Assembly: GCF_023517775.1 (NCBI RefSeq)
Contig: NZ_CP082906.1
Location: 1 to 37,788, forward strand
DNA from: Mixta hanseatica
GTDB lineage: Bacteria > Pseudomonadota > Gammaproteobacteria > Enterobacterales > Enterobacteriaceae
DNA length: 37,788 bases
Reading direction: 5' to 3'
The notes under the pieces are model-generated. The model was not told the origin of the DNA. It ran no database searches and saw only the letters and a list, made by a program, of their open reading frames with translations. Positions 37,783 to 37,788 of the stretch are shown here, piece by piece (positions within the stretch are counted from its first letter, which is position 1; each line of letters opens with the position of its first letter). The position numbers and the translations under genes were made by a program.

Positions 37783-37788
37783 TGAAGC

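Overview
The window reads as one complete circular conjugative plasmid of about 37.8 kb, opened at the first base of its replication initiator gene. The ribosome binding site for that gene (AGGGAGGGGG) is at the extreme right end, 5-6 bases before the point where base 37788 would join base 1. The host is almost certainly a member of the Enterobacterales: the plasmid carries an Hha/YmoA-family protein next to an H-NS-family protein, and DnaA boxes of enterobacterial type. The DNA is AT-rich. I see no antibiotic or metal resistance gene, insertion sequence, integron, CRISPR array, tRNA or rRNA. The backbone resembles IncX and IncN plasmids (Rep_3 initiator, 22-bp iterons, VirB/D4 transfer system, EexN-like lipoprotein, topoisomerase III, H-NS, Hha) but its mobilisation module is organised like the IncP Tra1/R388 Stb region. 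I cannot assign an incompatibility group from the sequence alone.

Layout. 37.0-37.8 kb and 1-1.6 kb: origin (two groups of four 22-bp iterons, DnaA boxes, rep operator), rep, and a double LuxR-type HTH gene. 1.8-13.5 kb, plus strand: tandem ribbon-helix-helix regulator, then virB1, B2, B3, B4, B5, a B7-like lipoprotein, B8, B9, B10, B11, virD4 and trbM. 13.6-17.4 kb: a membrane-anchored protein, topB, hns, and two small genes. 17.6-24.5 kb: an accessory segment of small regulators, membrane and exported proteins, a SprT-like metallopeptidase, a secreted nuclease, a mini HsdS-like protein, Hha and several very small genes; it is bracketed by perfect 74-bp inverted copies of a palindromic element. 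24.8-28.7 kb, minus strand: MOBP-type relaxase and MobC-like accessory protein. 28.7-29.1 kb: probable oriT with 11-bp-phased repeats. 29.1-31.3 kb: TraK/StbA-, TraL/StbB- and TraM-like genes. 31.4-34.1 kb, minus strand: ParB/KorB-like gene and small genes in separate transcription units. 34.3-36.8 kb, minus strand: an HTH gene, virB6, a hypothetical gene and an EexN-like lipoprotein, that is, a piece of the transfer system displaced to the far side of the origin.

The most interesting content is regulatory. Four families of dispersed palindromes and repeats tie the plasmid together: (1) GTGCC-N4-GGCAC placed exactly between the -35 and -10 boxes of seven promoters; (2) TTATATT-W-AATATAA at about a dozen gene ends and intercistronic gaps; (3) GCAAACA repeats at 11-bp period in two arrays, one at oriT and one 5 kb away; (4) a 128-bp ungapped element present both at the replication origin and beside the relaxase terminator. 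In addition, three copies of the replication iteron are embedded in the coding sequence of the parB-like gene, where they encode a repeated S-G-T-x-L-P motif in a linker. Together these suggest an undescribed integrated control network linking copy number, partition and transfer.
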